64,000 nt of DNA, from the NCBI GenBank assembly GCA_036924285.1, contig JAYKYS010000018.1, positions 1,550,001 to 1,614,000 of the forward strand, in the 5' to 3' direction. The notes under the pieces were generated by a model. That model did no database searches and was not told the DNA's origin. It saw only the letters and a list, made by a program, of their open reading frames with translations. The DNA comes from Asterella californica. Taxonomy: Eukaryota > Streptophyta > Marchantiopsida > Marchantiales > Aytoniaceae. Numbering within the stretch: the stretch's first letter is position 1; each line of letters opens with the position of its first letter. Shown in pieces: positions 34,500-44,605 of this stretch. The translations under genes were made by a program, and so were the position numbers.

Positions 34500-35379
34500 T
34501 TCTTTTCGATAAGTCGATAGAATGTCACAATCTGCACAAACCGATGTCAGCCTCGAGTTCCACGACTAGTCATAATCAATCTGCTACACCATCTAGTTTA
34601 GTTTCTCAACATGTTAATATTTGAGTCAACAACGATTAAGGGATGTTATTTTTGATCTGCCTCCTAGCATCAAGACAGAGAATTGAGATGATCGTGATCA
34701 AATAGCCTTTTTGTATCTACTTTTCTCAATTAGTAGATCTCATCTCTATCTGGTTGCAAATGCAGAAACGGCCCGTGACGTATAGAACGCACTTGAGGTC
34801 AACTTTGCTGGAAAAAACGTTCAGCAACAAAATTATGTGCAAAAGCAGTTGCTCAATCTCCTTCTACGTGAAGATGGTGACGTTGCAGCACATTGCAGTA
34901 ACCTCAAGAGTTTAGTAAAACAACTTCATGAAAGCGGTGCTGATTTTTCAGATGATCAAGTTGTGACTTCACTTCTAACGAGTCTTCCAAGAAGCTAGAA
35001 GTACATTGTGCCTGCGCTACAGTTGCATGGTAAACTTATCCTTGGTTATGTCATCAACACTATTCTCCATGAGATAAGACCAACAAACAACTCAGTCCGA
35101 GTCAACATGACTTGCTACTATAAATGTCAGATTCTACTAGTACATCTTCAGCTAAGGAAGGTGTCAAAAGCTCGGGAGTTTGTGACTCTTGCCAACAGAA
35201 AGTACATCAGCTTCGAAAAGGCAAAAAATTCAAAATTCTACACTTATTGTAAGAAATGAGGTCACACTAAAGAGGAGTGCTACAAACTGCAAGTTAGGAA
35301 TGAGAATACGAGCACTCCTGTGGATAAGATTAAGAAGAAGCAGAGCACATCAACCTTGAAGAAACGTGACGACAAGGAG
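34500..35379 (+). pseudogene. copia 2 gag remnant
   Basis: It is read in pieces with several stops. Recognisable parts include a QNYVQKQLLNLLLREDGD segment, LVKQLHESGADFSDDQV, LLTSLPRS (the LPxS/Y pattern) and a zinc knuckle with one stop inside (Y-C-K-K, a stop, then G-H-T-K-E-E-C). This is the usual shape of copia gag. Confidence 0.72.
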
Positions 35380-36200
35380 TGTGGTGCTCATAATTTGCAG
35401 AATTGAAGATTTTTTGAAATTTTTAAAGTTAATGACGTGTCTATATAATTAAAGTTACCTTATTACTTAAGATTGTGCCCTGATTAGCGAGAAGATGATC
35501 TTAAAGGACTTTGTAAAGAGAAGTCGACTTCTTTCGAAGCCAGAAGACAGTGATTGCGACCGCAAAGGTATCAACTGCGCGCCACTTAGATAAGAGGTAG
35601 GTGTACCTACCGAGTAGCCACTGTAGTAATAGATAGGTCGAGGTAATCAAACCTCATTCCCTTAATCGTGCAAGAGAAGATATGGAGCTGGAGGCGCATT
35701 AGCGTAGACTCTCTTGCTGCTTCTCGCATTGAGAATCGACTTCGCATTGAGGATCGAATGCACATTAGGAATCGGGGAAGTCATTGAAAGCGAGAAGGAG
35801 TGAATTAGAGAGAGAGAAAGTAAGAGAAGGCGTCTTCCAGTCAGGAAGCGCACTCGAGTTGAGAGAGTGAGGAATCCCTAGGGATTGAAAGGTCAGAAAT
35901 CGAGGGTCGAGTAGAAAATCGAGAGAGAAGCTTCGGAGCACAACAGTGAGCTCGATTGCAGAAGAAACCAGGCGTAGATCGAAATAGAAGACAGGAGCAG
36001 AATCGTGGTACAACATGGAGGCGGAATCAAAGAGCGGAAGCGCACAGAAGACTGAAATAACGATCAGAAGCGCAGTCCGAAGCAGTACTGAGGTTCTTCC
36101 CATGCTATTTCTCTTTCTCCATCGCTTCCGTCTTCTGAATCGATGTCTCCCATCTTTCTCCGATCGTTTGCAAGAAGTCCGTCGATGGTTTTTCCCTACC
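35380..36200 (+). repeat. LTR of the family A derivative (inner edge approximate)
   Basis: It aligns along its length with the minus-strand LTR ending at 6190. Shared blocks include the start, TTACTTAAGATT, AAGTCGACTTCTT, GCGCACTCGAG and ATCGAGGGTCGAG. It is rich in GAAGAC-type words, as is the rest of the family. Confidence 0.7.
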
Positions 36201-37468
36201 TTGAATTTCCCTTGAGAAAACTGGACACGGAAGCGCTGTCCAAATTTCATCAGCCATCTTCTCACTTATTCTCGAGTTAAAGTTGAACTTCCCTTCTTCT
36301 CATTTCGAAATTCGAAGTCTAACTATCAATTTCTCTACCCTATTGCGCTTCTGTTCTAGAATCCGTGGACAGAAGACGCTTCTGAATGTTTGAACATCTT
36401 CGGAAGACGACTGTGTAATTCGTATCGAGCAGATTAGATTGGATTGGAATTTGTGTTGAGAGAAGCTTGATACAAATCATGAGTGAGCTTGAGAGTTGAT
36501 TGTTGTTTCGAGAAGAAGAAATTGAGAACCACGCATGTGCCTCCCAATCTTCCTGACTTCTCAAATCCACATCTTCCTAAAGAGACTAGAAGATTGGAAA
36601 GGCTGACAGAATAGAAGACGTGATCCTTTGCGGGTCTCTTCTGTTTGACCCATAGCAGCATGTTCATTCTTCTTCCCAAAATTTATAAGAGAGTTGTGAG
36701 AAGCCTTGCTGGCATATTTTGGAGAGAATGATCAAAGGTCATGTCTTCTCGTCATGCAACAAGCTTCTTCTGAGAGTGTATGAGAGATGATGAGTCGGAA
36801 AACAGAGCGCAAATGTTCCGTGTCTATTGTGAGGTTAGATTGTGTGTAGGAAGACGAAGACAGATAAGACAAGTGATAGGAAGTCTGACTGCGGGAAGTC
36901 TTCTGAAGACGTAAGTTCACCAGAAGCTATCTCGAGAGTCTTCCTGGAGACCACTGTCACCGCAGGAGTTCTCAACCTTCTTCTGAACCTTTCGTAGACT
37001 TAGCTTCTCACATATCTTGTTATCTTCTATTAGGAAGTAGGATGAATTGCAAGGTGGATTGTCTTCTTAGGAATCCATGCGATGCCTTGCTTAGCTAAGA
37101 TTGCTTAGATATAGCTCGGAAGACGAGAGGTACTTAGGAAGCACAGTTAGAATCTCGAAAGATGGAATAGCTGTCTTCTGGAAGACTAGATTCGTCGTTG
37201 AGAGTGGAAGCTGGACTGTGAGGACTTGGTAAGGATTGAGCTCAGAGCAAGTATGTGTGGTTTAGTGTAACAGAAGCTCGAACATGTCGATGCATCCTCG
37301 AGGGTTGATGTTATCGTCGGCAGAGTTGACCGAGGTCAAAACTTACATCAAGGAGTTGGACCTCGACTTCTTCACGTGGGATTGGAAGCTCGCGGACTAG
37401 GGTATTCTGAAGGAGGTCTGGGTAGCATCGCCTCTGTGCAATTGTGTACATGTTAAGGGAGGGGTCGC

Positions 37469-38651
37469 TTGGAGAAGACCATCTTCCTGGACGGTGGAGT
37501 GGTGGCGCAGAGCTTTTCACCGGCCAAAAGTAGAGAACCGCGGGTACGAGCTGGAGAAGAATATCTTACGGATGATCTCCGGGAAGTGGCATGTACTTGG
37601 AAGTACTACGTGCTTCTTCATGGAAGACAGGCAGGGGAGGAACGGATGGAAGGTGGAAGCTTTCTAAGAGCCGAGGAAGCGTCTTTTGGAGAAGTTGTAC
37701 CTTCACATTTTCTCCAAGGGAAATCTCTAGAAGATGAGATACCTTGGAGATCAGGACGTGTTCCTGGAAGCAGTTTGGGTAGGAGAAGTCGTCACCTGAG
37801 GCACCTTCTTCCACACGTACATCTAGGCCGAGCTAGTGTACTTGGGCACCCCAGCAGAAAGGCATCTTACTCTCTTCTTCTGTTATTTGTACGTGTCCAA
37901 GGGAGACTTGAAGGAGGACAAGTTGGTCAAGTATCGGTCAGCAGGACAGCACGAGGTGAAAGAAGAAACCTCGGAGGAAGAAGATCAAGCAGCTGCCATG
38001 TCTTCCTCTCCCACTTCAGTGTCTCATGCAGGACCGGGCACTCAGCAGAAGATGATCACGATGCGAGAAGATGACTCTAGCAACACGGAAGACGCGTCGC
38101 CACTGAGGAGGATGAGACCCAAGAGTGTGCTCCAAAAGAGCACATCCTTTCTTACCATCTACTCTGGATCAGAGTCGGATTCACAAGAAGACATGTCGAG
38201 CATCTAGATCACGCAGAAGACAGCTTCTGTGACTACAGAGAGTCTTCCGAAGACTCTAGAAGCGAAGACATGTGTTGATGTACCTACTACGACTAGAGGA
38301 AGCGCAGCGAAGAGGACTGCTCCTGCGGTGGGAAGAGATCTTCCACCTCGGAAGACAACGAAGGTAGCGTCTTTCTGTGCGTAGAAACAGAAGACTATGG
38401 TAGTAGAAGAGACATCCATGTCTCTGGAAGAGAGAGAAGCCGTCACATATCACTTTGTGGGGATGAACTTGTCTTCTGCGAGAAGACGGCTGGAAGAGTT
38501 CAGCGTCTACTTCAGTTCGGAGATCCAGCCAGCCATGGAGTTGGTGGATAAGCGTGCGATGGCTCAAGAGAAGCCACTGCAGCTTGGGTTTGGTCTTCGA
38601 ACCTTAATGCAGCAGGACGACATCCTCGATTTAAAGACTGTGTTACTGTAA
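37469..38651 (+). pseudogene. family A derivative leader ORFs
   Basis: A chain of open segments (37469-38074, 37836-38207, 38397-38651) shows frame changes between them. Parts look protein-like: VYLGTPAERHLTLFFCYLY, an acidic Ser/Asp/Glu-rich stretch near 37950-38200, and LEEREAVTYHFVGMNLSSAR, then a helical region ending LDLKTVLL. Weak similarity to 4344-4930 suggests the N-terminal leader or gag extension of family A. I recognise no known domain. The GAAGAC hexamer recurs throughout. Confidence 0.42.
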
Positions 38652-39383
38652 GCCGATTTGTGGTCTTCTTTCCCAAATTACTACAAGCAAGGATGGCTTG
38701 TTAGTTAGGATCCAGACTAGAAACTTGTTGAAATCTTAATTTCTTCTTTTTATCTTGTTTTCTCTTGTTTAGATTTTTCCTTCTTCTCCATCTTCTCTCA
38801 TCTTCCCATCCTTCCCCCTTCTTCTACTTGATTTTCGAGACTTCTATTGAGCTTCTGTGAAGGTGAATGTCCTTGTAGTGCTGCAGGAAGACCGCTTCCG
38901 TAGGCAGAAGCCTGAGAAGGCTACCAGAGACATACACCCTGTGATTAATCTAACCTTGTTGGAATTGGAAGAGCAATGTGTGATAGGCATTGATAAATTG
39001 AAATCTACGAAGCATGGACAATCTTCTGGAGGTGTCAGAAGCTGAGTTAAACCCCCAGAAGCCGAGAATTACTTCGGGAAGACCATCGTAGGAAGACTGG
39101 AAGTCTTGATCCGGGAGCTGGAAGCATCTTCCCGAGCTTCTCAATGAGTAATTGTGTGATATTTTAAGTACTAGTTGTATGTTAGGGCTCCGAACACCTT
39201 CTGAAGGATCGGGAAGCCGTGTGGTTTTGTGAGAAGACGTGATTTCTAGACAAATCTCGTGTGTTTGTGAGTTTAGACAGATCTTAGAACTTATAGCAGT
39301 GATACTAGTGTAAATCTTCTTGGGGAACGAAATCTTTTATGCTACAATGCGCTAAAGGAGAAATCCTGAGACACTACAAGGAG

Positions 39384-40445
39384 ACTAAAGGTTCTTCTAG
39401 AAGAGTTGCTTGTAGTCACATTGGAAGAGGATGAGACATTGGTCTTTGGCTATTAGATTCTGGAACCTCTCGTCTTGTGAAAGGCCTAAGGAGATACTAC
39501 AGCACTATTGACCCGTTGAGGATTGTATAAGGTTGAGATTAGGTTACAATTCTCGTCTCATAGTTATCAGAGTGGGTGACATTGAGTTACTCAATCATTT
39601 GTCTGGCGATAAATCTCATATATGCACACTGACTTCACTACTCTACCTACCAAATCTGTCGAAGAATTTGATTTTAGTTGGTCTAGTTCTGAGACAGGGT
39701 TGTGATCTCAGTTTCAAAGATGATCATGTCTCATCTCCCGTGGTGTGAAACTGATTGGTGTGGCAAATCAATCAAGTCATGAACTTTTCTGTCTAAATTG
39801 CACCACCATGCTTGACAGAGAGGAGACTGGGTGCATTCTGCAGAATGACAATCATGTCATTTGGCATAGAAGATTATGTCATCTTGGTTATCAAGATGTT
39901 CAACATATGCAACAAGAGCATTTGGTTGATGACCTCGATCTCAGCAAGGAGAAGGTTGAGTCCTTCTACGAAATAGGTGTTACGGGTAGACATCACAAGG
40001 TTCCATTGAAGAAGACACTAAACAAAAAACCGACAACTCAAGCACTGTAGATTATACACACAGATCTTTATGGTAAAATGAGTGGAGTCTCTTTCTCGAG
40101 TGCACTCTATCTACTCACCTTTAAGGATGATTTCACCTGTAAAACATTCTCCTATTTTATTAGAGAGAAGAGTGAGGTTTTGGAATTTTTTATTCGTTTT
40201 AAAACTAGAGTAAAATGAGTTGGATAAGAAGATAAAAGTGCTCGTGCTAATGGGGATGGAGAATTTGTATGAGAAAAATTGAGATATTTTTGCAGAGAGA
40301 GAGGATAGCATTCCACATCATACCTCGTGATTCTCCAAAAATCAACGGCATTGTCGAACGCATGAACAGGACTTTAATGAAAAAGCTGAGGTTCATGCTT
40401 AAGAATGTTGTGCTTGGTAGAGAATACTGAGCAGAGACAATTTTG
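39384..40445 (+). pseudogene. copia 2 protease and integrase remnant
   Basis: The protease reads LWLLDSGTSRLV, with the catalytic D-S-G intact, followed by SLLYLPNLSKNLILVG. The GAG-pre-integrase reads WHRRLCHLGYQDVQHM (39860-39910). The integrase core has IHTDLYGKM and LLTFKDDFTCKTF, the DGEF block, and ends near INGIVERMNRTLM. Stops and a lost zinc-finger cysteine pair show decay. Confidence 0.8.
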
Positions 40446-40798
40446 GAATATCTTCAGCTGCCTCCTCTTGATCCTCTATCATTCCAAAACCCGATCCGAG
40501 ATAAGGTTCTTCTCCAAATTCTCCATTTTGTATCAAGGTTTGTCTAGTGGTCGATAGAGACTCTGAATTATGAAATGAAAGAATCTGTCTTCTTTGAACC
40601 AACTCGTTCAAGTTAACAAATCTCATAAGTTCATAGACCACGCCTGAAAGTGCATTCGGACATGTGCTCTGATCTTTGATGAGTTGTTTCGACATGAAAC
40701 CCAGATCGTTCTTACCAATAAGTGATCTCATATCTGTGAAATGTCTCTTCATTCTAGAAATATTATGTACGAAGATTGCTATGCAATGTACGCTGTCC

Positions 40799-42833
40799 TG
40801 TTGTGGGACCAGTTAATATGTAAATTACCCGTATAAGTACGTTTTGCACACAGTTGTAGAAGTTGTGGTGTAATGGGATCTAAAACATTGCTCTTATGAG
40901 CTTAGAATGCTCTATTATCTGCTGGGGTCTCCATGGGGCAGAAAAGGACAAGGTTGAGTCCTTTAACTTCCCATTGGTCCACCCAAAAGTGAAGATAACT
41001 TGTCATCTACCTAAGTGTGCGCTCTGGGAGACTCGGGGCACTTTGACGAGGGATTTTGGAGATCAGGGGGCATGGACGGAGAGCTTTCGACGGGAGGAGC
41101 AATCTGACCACAAATTTCACTCGATTTGGAGGTCCAGGGCATACGTTATGGCGATTTGAAGTTCATAGAGTGATGAGAGTACAAGAGTTTCTCTTCCGAT
41201 TGTAAGATTAAGGGGTTTGAGTGATTGAACCGTCAGATTGAGACCAGATTTCATGAGCTTGTAGTCTGTCAGCTGCTGAAGCTCTGACCACAAATTTCAC
41301 CACCGGATGTTCTGCGGATTGAGCGCAATGGCGATTTGAAGACGACGGGGTGCAGAAAGTTGTCAATCTGAAGCAGCGAGTTTGCAGATTTATGGAGGAC
41401 GATCAGAACGGTCAAATCGGCTCAAATTTCCTGTGTAGTGAGTTTACCTTCTGAATTGATAGCACAGGAAGTTGGAGTGGAAGTGGACAGTTCATTTAGT
41501 CGAAGAAGCTTCTGTCCTGAATCTGAGATTGGAAGTGCGTGTTAGTTTCTGTGGATTTGTGTTAATTGTGGGAGGAGATCTAGCCGTCAGATCTTCCTGA
41601 AATTTGACCTGCAAGTAGAGATTTTAGTATCCTACCTACGTGGCAAGTTTGACAGGAGACTGAGCTGTAGATCTGTACCTATCATGTGTGAAAGTTCGCT
41701 GGTTTTTCTGCCGAGTTGTATCGGCAACGATATCTACTCTAGGTCTCGAGTTGTTAGCGACAGCTGGCTGAAAAGTATCCAGTGCGACATTTGTATTGCT
41801 TTGGGGAGTATTCTAGGCGTAGATATGACTTTAGCGACCTACGTTGTATCCACGTCATGTGGTTGTTAGATTCGCACTCAACGTGGCAAAGTGCGATCCT
41901 TGACCTGTAGAGTCGACTACCTGTCTAGCCTAGTCTCCGGATTTTTGGGACACGTTACGGTGCATGCATTAGAACCTTTCACCCAGAAGACCCACACGTG
42001 GATGAGTATGACGGCACCAAACATGCGATGTGCATGTGTGCCACCTCATCGGTCCGTGAGGCTTGGGTTGCTTGGTTAGGGAGCTTGCACCTATCCTTGT
42101 TTTGTGTTCGAAACTTTTAAGCAAAGGGGAGTGACCTATGTGGGGGCATTCGACCTGGGGAAAAATCCAAGAGATTGTTCGTGGAGAGATCGTGGTGATC
42201 CTATGAGATTGAATCAGAGTTTTATGGATCGATATACCTTTGTAGTTGGAGTGCACATGTTGTGAGAGATGGACGAAGGACTCTACTTATCGCCCAGATT
42301 CCCTTTTCGAAACCCTTTCTCGATTAAACTGATGTATATGGAACGAGTTCACTTTCAACAGTTTCTGATAGGATCCTTCGGGCATAACTTTACCGCGCAA
42401 GTCATGCTCTCGCCTGTCCCTGTGATCTTACCTGTTGTCACTTACGGCCAAGAATGGGATCTCACCGTCTTTATTCTCATCTAACGAAGGATGGATCTAA
42501 ATCAGCTCCCTCCTGTAAACTTTAACACCCAGTGCGAGATAAGACACATCTGTCGACCCAAAGCCATGTACGAAGCCCTAGTAGTGAGAAACTTCGGAGA
42601 GGAATACTACCGAGAGATCATGTCATCACATATCCCGTTTGTCGTGCCCATGATCATCCAACGTTTTCGTGTAGTTATCTTGACCCTTTATTGAGAGAAA
42701 GAAAGTGCTTAGTTATCGAGGAAGTTAGAGAGAAATCTACGAGATACTAGTCGCTCTGCTGTGTATCGATCGCTAACCACAGCCAGAAGGTACGCCCTTT
42801 CTCAAAGGAAAGGCTCTCGCTACGACAACGCAC
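40799..42833 (+). mobile_element. element C copy 2 (uninterrupted 2-kb LTR-like unit)
   Basis: It begins TGTTGTGGGACC and ends near GGCTCTCGCTACGAC. It matches copy 1 (19638-21002 plus 26600-27232) over its whole length at roughly 75-80 percent by eye. It lies directly after the broken copia 2. No target-site duplication is clear. The left 1.4 kb is non-coding; the right 0.5 kb has the repeat-domain frame. Confidence 0.75.
42269..42694 (+). pseudogene. element C two-repeat protein domain, unknown
   Basis: Two segments in the same frame (42269-42484, 42491-42694), separated only by a stop, encode about 140 residues made of two related units 72 residues apart. Unit 1 contains NPFSIKLMYMERVHFQQFL and PVPVILPVV; unit 2 contains CEIRHICRPKAMYEALVV, FGEEYYREIMSSHIPFVVP. 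A third relative is encoded on the minus strand at 23257-23036. Spacing and hydrophobic positions agree among all three. I do not recognise the family. Confidence 0.5.
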
Positions 42834-42954
42834 TGAACAATAGAGGTCCATCTCAATATGAAATCGCAAATTATAGTTGAGTCAACTTCTCGTGCTTTTT
42901 TGAACCACTTTATATCGTGTGAGAGAAATATTCATTGTACACTGCTAGAAATAT

Positions 42955-43405
42955 AATGGTAGTAGATGATTCTCCATATAAAGCCGCTCCAAACTCTTCA
43001 TTCACTAATATATTCTTTAGATCTTACGATGGTTCAAAGAGAGATAAACATCTATAAGTCCATATGGTGGAGATTTGTCCAGACAGTTATATCAATTCTT
43101 TATATTATCGACTAAATCTTTTGTTCCTGAACTATTGATCAAGAGACTTCATATCGCTGAAGATGAAAGAATAATTGTTGCTCAAATGTCAAAGGTCGAT
43201 ACAATAAAATCACATGAAATCATAGGGTGAGCTCGTCTTCTCGACTTATCATTGTTTCATAAGTTAGAAAATACGTTTAGAACTAAAAGTTTAGATGATA
43301 CAAATGACAAGAAGGATTTAAATCCTAGTATTAGATTAGCCCAGCAATTTCTGCTCGATGTAATTTGAATTCGTCCTCGTGATAAAAGTTCAGCAATATA
43401 AGTCA
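42955..43405 (+). pseudogene. decayed protein-coding stretch, unrecognised
   Basis: One frame reads VVDDSPYKAAPNSSFTNIFF. After a shift, a second frame runs 43060-43405 through PYGGDLSRQLYQFF and HIAEDERIIVAQMSKVDTI, with only two TGA stops, both where tryptophan would fit (G-TGA-A-R and I-TGA-I-R). The protein-like texture persists over about 110 codons. It is not any transposon protein I know. It could be a degraded gene or a transposase. Confidence 0.35.
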
Positions 43406-43571
43406 TGTTTATTCACTTTTGAAATTTAACTTTGAGACTGGCAGGTTGGATAAACAAAAATAATATGTGAGCTATTTGGATGATAATTTTGGGATTGTGT
43501 CTCATTGTGTAACATAACATGTTAACTAGTTCTACAAGTGTTTTTCAATAACATGGGTCAAATGAAGTTAG

Positions 43572-43622
43572 TATTCTGATATCTTCTAAACTTCAGGCTG
43601 AAGTTTAGAAGATATCAGAATA
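43572..43622. other. perfect 24-bp palindrome, 3-base loop
   Basis: The left arm 43572-43595 and right arm 43599-43622 are exact reverse complements around GGC. This is the longest perfect hairpin in the window, in AT-rich non-coding sequence. Confidence 0.95.
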
Positions 43623-43984
43623 AGTTGATATTGTATTTAGAGTGATCATTTTAACCTCCAATCTTATGGTAATTGATCTGGTTTTCTTTGCTAAGTACAG
43701 ATGTTTATCACCGTTCTAGAATATATATATTATACTCATTACTGAGTTCTTGTCTTCTTATAATAAGATATGTATTACTGTTTATATGATTAGATTAGTA
43801 TATTTAATTATAATCATGGTAGGATAAGTAATATTTACTATAAAATGATTTATTGATAATGACCCTCTTAAAAATTTCAAAACAAGAATGGCACATTTGG
43901 ACAACACAAGTAAGACATTTATTCTACATTCATGGACTGTTTGGATGTCAGTTTTAGGACTATGCAAAATCTCATTTTAGTGAA

Positions 43985-44025
43985 TAGATTGATACTTAAT
44001 CTTTCCTTCCGAAAGGGTTAAATAA
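43985..44025 (-). repeat. partial copy of the hairpin-bearing repeat
   Basis: The minus strand resembles the conserved stem-loop of the family (TTATTTAACCCTTTCGGAAGGAAAG), with a TTTAGTGTATTA lead-in similar to that of the copy at 44483. It lies 200 bases left of copy 2 in opposite orientation. Confidence 0.45.
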
Positions 44026-44239
44026 TACACTAAACTCTAGATATATGTTGCTTGTTTGTATATGTGACTGTGCGTGTTTCAATACATTTGTCATAATAAA
44101 CATGCTGCGAATAAGCATCCCAAAGGACAGAACGTCATTTCGGGAACACCGTTGTGCCGGAGGTAACTAATTCTGCACTAAGTCTGCTTCAGTCTAACGT
44201 CGAAAGAGGTGATAATCGTTTTGCATTAAATTCGGGATC

Positions 44240-44605
44240 CTTGTCCGTATTTATCGCCTGCTCCGGGAAGCCTTTTATTTCAGGAGCGGGAGTCATTCTT
44301 TAATGTTATAAGGAATATTATAACTGTTATTCAATTCTTCTAAATTAAATTTAATAAAAATAAAAATAATAGTTTAAATGATATATATTAGTTGTTCCTG
44401 GAAACGTGATTTGAAAACCCATAAGTGTAGTGAAGGACTTTGCGCTCCAGGTGTACAAGTGCGGGAGACTACTTCACCAGAATTGCACATTAATTAATAC
44501 ACTAATTTATTACCTAACCCTTCCCATCGAAAGGGTTAGGCAATAAATTAAGGTTGCAGCCCTCTTCCATCTTCAGATCGAAGAGGTGAATAAGCACTAT
44601 AGTTA
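44240..44605 (+). repeat. hairpin-bearing dispersed repeat, copy 2
   Basis: It aligns with 60050-60425. Shared parts are AATGTTATAA..AATATTATA, AAATTAA.TT.AATAAAAAT, CGTGA...ACCCATAAGTG, TTTGCGCT.CAGG and the stem-loop 44506-44547 (17-bp arms with one mismatch, 8-base loop). A second stem-loop, CCTCTTC/GAAGAGG, follows near 44563-44589. Confidence 0.65.

Larger units (their letters stand above)
35380..39378 (+). mobile_element. gypsy family A derivative lacking pol, with perfect AGGAG target-site duplication
   Basis: It starts TGTGGTGCTC and ends ACACTACA, flanked by AGGAG at 35375-35379 and 39379-39383. The first part matches the family A LTR of 5500-6190. The interior (37469-38651) codes for leader-like proteins, but gag, RT and integrase are absent. 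A second LTR copy was not recognised, so the right end may be a diverged LTR. It interrupts copia 2. Confidence 0.82.
34500..40445 (+). mobile_element. Ty1/copia retrotransposon 2, interrupted
   Basis: Gag (34500-35379) and protease, GAG-pre-integrase and integrase (39384-40445) are in copia order, with a 4-kb gypsy family A insertion between them. Taking out 35380-39383 joins the two halves in the same frame at the conserved link between gag and protease. RT and RNase H are missing: the integrase stops near 40445, followed by unrelated sequence and element C. No LTR was identified. Confidence 0.8.

Noticed and set aside
39745..40050. A host gene of 101 codons
   Set aside because: It is the GAG-pre-integrase part of copia 2 (WHRRLCHLG), continuous with protease and integrase remnants.
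40399..40752. A 117-codon minus-strand gene
   Set aside because: It overlaps the end of the copia 2 integrase on the other strand and has no recognised motif; it is probably chance or rearranged transposon.
42955..43405. Plastid or mitochondrial insert
   Set aside because: It is AT-rich, but the frames match no organelle gene I can name, so I left it unassigned.
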